From positions 1-13,349 of the forward strand of contig CAZQMB010000028.1 of NCBI GenBank assembly GCA_964594365.1: 13,349 bases of DNA, in the 5' to 3' direction. Shown here piece by piece: positions 12,833 to 13,349 of the stretch. Each line of letters opens with the position of its first letter. The stretch's first letter is position 1. The notes below the pieces were generated by a model, which worked only from the letters and a program-made list of their open reading frames with translations, was not told where the DNA came from and searched no databases. The DNA comes from CAIUSP01 sp964594365. Its GTDB lineage: Bacteria > Actinomycetota > Thermoleophilia > Solirubrobacterales > 70-9. A program made the translations under genes and the position numbers.

Positions 12833-13349
12833 ATGGGAGACCGCGCAATCGCTTGGGGCACGCTCGAGAGTCCGTACGGAACGCTCGTGGTGGCAGCAAG
12901 CGAAAAGGGTTTGCTGCGGGTGACCATGCCAGGCGAGGAGCCGGATGTGGCGCTGGAGGAGATCGCTGTGCTCGCAGCCGATGCCAGCGAGGAGCCGGTG
13001 CTGGTGGCCGAGCCGATCCGCCAACTCGAGGCTTACTTCGAGCAGCAGCTGACCGAGTTCACCCTCGAGATCGACTGGGCCCTCGCCGGTAACGGCTTCG
13101 GCGCCGATGTACTGAAGGCCTGCGCCGAGATCCCGTACGGCGAGACCCGCACGTACTCACAGATCGCCGAAGCAGCCGGCAAGCCGAACGCGCAGAGAGC
13201 CGCGGGCACGGCGCTCGGCGGAAACCCGCTGGCGCCGGTGGTGCCGTGCCACCGAGTGATCCTCGCCAGCGGAAAGCTCGGCAACTACGGTGGCGGCACT
13301 CTTCTCAAGCGAGAACTCCTGCACATGGAAGGCGCGCTCGGTCCCAGGG
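12833..13349 (+). CDS. Methylated-DNA--protein-cysteine (O6-methylguanine-DNA) methyltransferase, partial at window end
   Basis: A suicide repair protein that takes the alkyl group from O6-alkylguanine onto its active cysteine. 172 codons are open from ATG 12833 to the window edge with no stop, so the C-terminus is cut. An N-terminal Ogt-like ribonuclease-H fold covers about residues 5-84 (WGTLESPYGTLVVAAS, LEAYFEQQLTEF). The DNA-binding/active domain starts near 88 (GFGADVLKACAEIPYGETRTYSQIAEAAG). The active site PCHRV places the acceptor at C139 (13247-13249), followed by SGKLGNYGGG and the LLKRELLHMEG helix. Upstream RAAGTALGGNP fits the family. Few residues should be missing, as the last helix is nearly complete. 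Divergent from nadC with 44 bp between starts. Either ada-like single-domain or ogt naming is possible, so no symbol is given. Confidence 0.94.
   Translation, partial: MGDRAIAWGTLESPYGTLVVAASEKGLLRVTMPGEEPDVALEEIAVLAADASEEPVLVAEPIRQLEAYFEQQLTEFTLEIDWALAGNGFGADVLKACAEIPYGETRTYSQIAEAAGKPNAQRAAGTALGGNPLAPVVPCHRVILASGKLGNYGGGTLLKRELLHMEGALGPR

Noticed and set aside
12789..12899. Longer NadC with 37 more N-terminal residues
   Set aside because: The extension overlaps the methyltransferase start and promoter region, has no NadC-like sequence, and the ATG at 12788 already gives a family-length protein.

Overview
The window is GC-rich and densely coded. It looks like the chromosome of a high-GC Gram-positive bacterium (Actinomycetota). 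The evidence is the codon bias, the ftsE-ftsX-(S41 peptidase)-rnr-smpB order, the GAP/SfLAP-family membrane protein, frequent GTG/TTG starts and several starts without a Shine-Dalgarno. I would guess the Thermoleophilia/Solirubrobacterales side, but the sequence alone does not prove that. I see no insertion sequence, phage gene, CRISPR array, tRNA or rRNA.

Layout. (1) Positions 7666 to 2079, minus strand, hold a tightly packed operon: ftsE, ftsX, a ctpA-like S41 peptidase, rnr and smpB. Junctions are GTGA and TTGA overlaps, a Shine-Dalgarno placed on the previous stop codon, and a 2-bp gap. FtsEX is the ABC-type regulator of septal wall hydrolysis; RNase R and SmpB are the decay and rescue arms of trans-translation. 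(2) Downstream, minus strand 2012 to 33, lies a 659-residue protein with one membrane segment, a long charged coiled coil and a C-terminal ComEA-like helix-hairpin-helix domain. It is the least conventional gene here. A hairpin followed by a T-run separates it from smpB. (3) Positions 7858-8865 (minus) and 8946-9950 (plus) are divergent genes for two exported proteins: a TolB/PD40-type beta-propeller and a glycerophosphodiester phosphodiesterase. They share an 80-bp upstream region in which both starts look leaderless. (4) Positions 10624 to 9971 (minus) encode a six-helix GAP/SfLAP-family protein. (5) Positions 12788 to 10674 (minus) hold nadC then nadA, two steps of de novo NAD synthesis; no nadB is present. 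(6) From 12833 to the right edge (plus) is an O6-methylguanine-DNA methyltransferase gene cut by the window end.

Most of the window is conserved housekeeping DNA. The points most worth a second look are the membrane-anchored coiled-coil/HhH protein beside the division operon, a 14-bp hairpin sequence shared by two gene ends, the short RNase R with a long repetitive basic tail, and a set of starts that appear leaderless.
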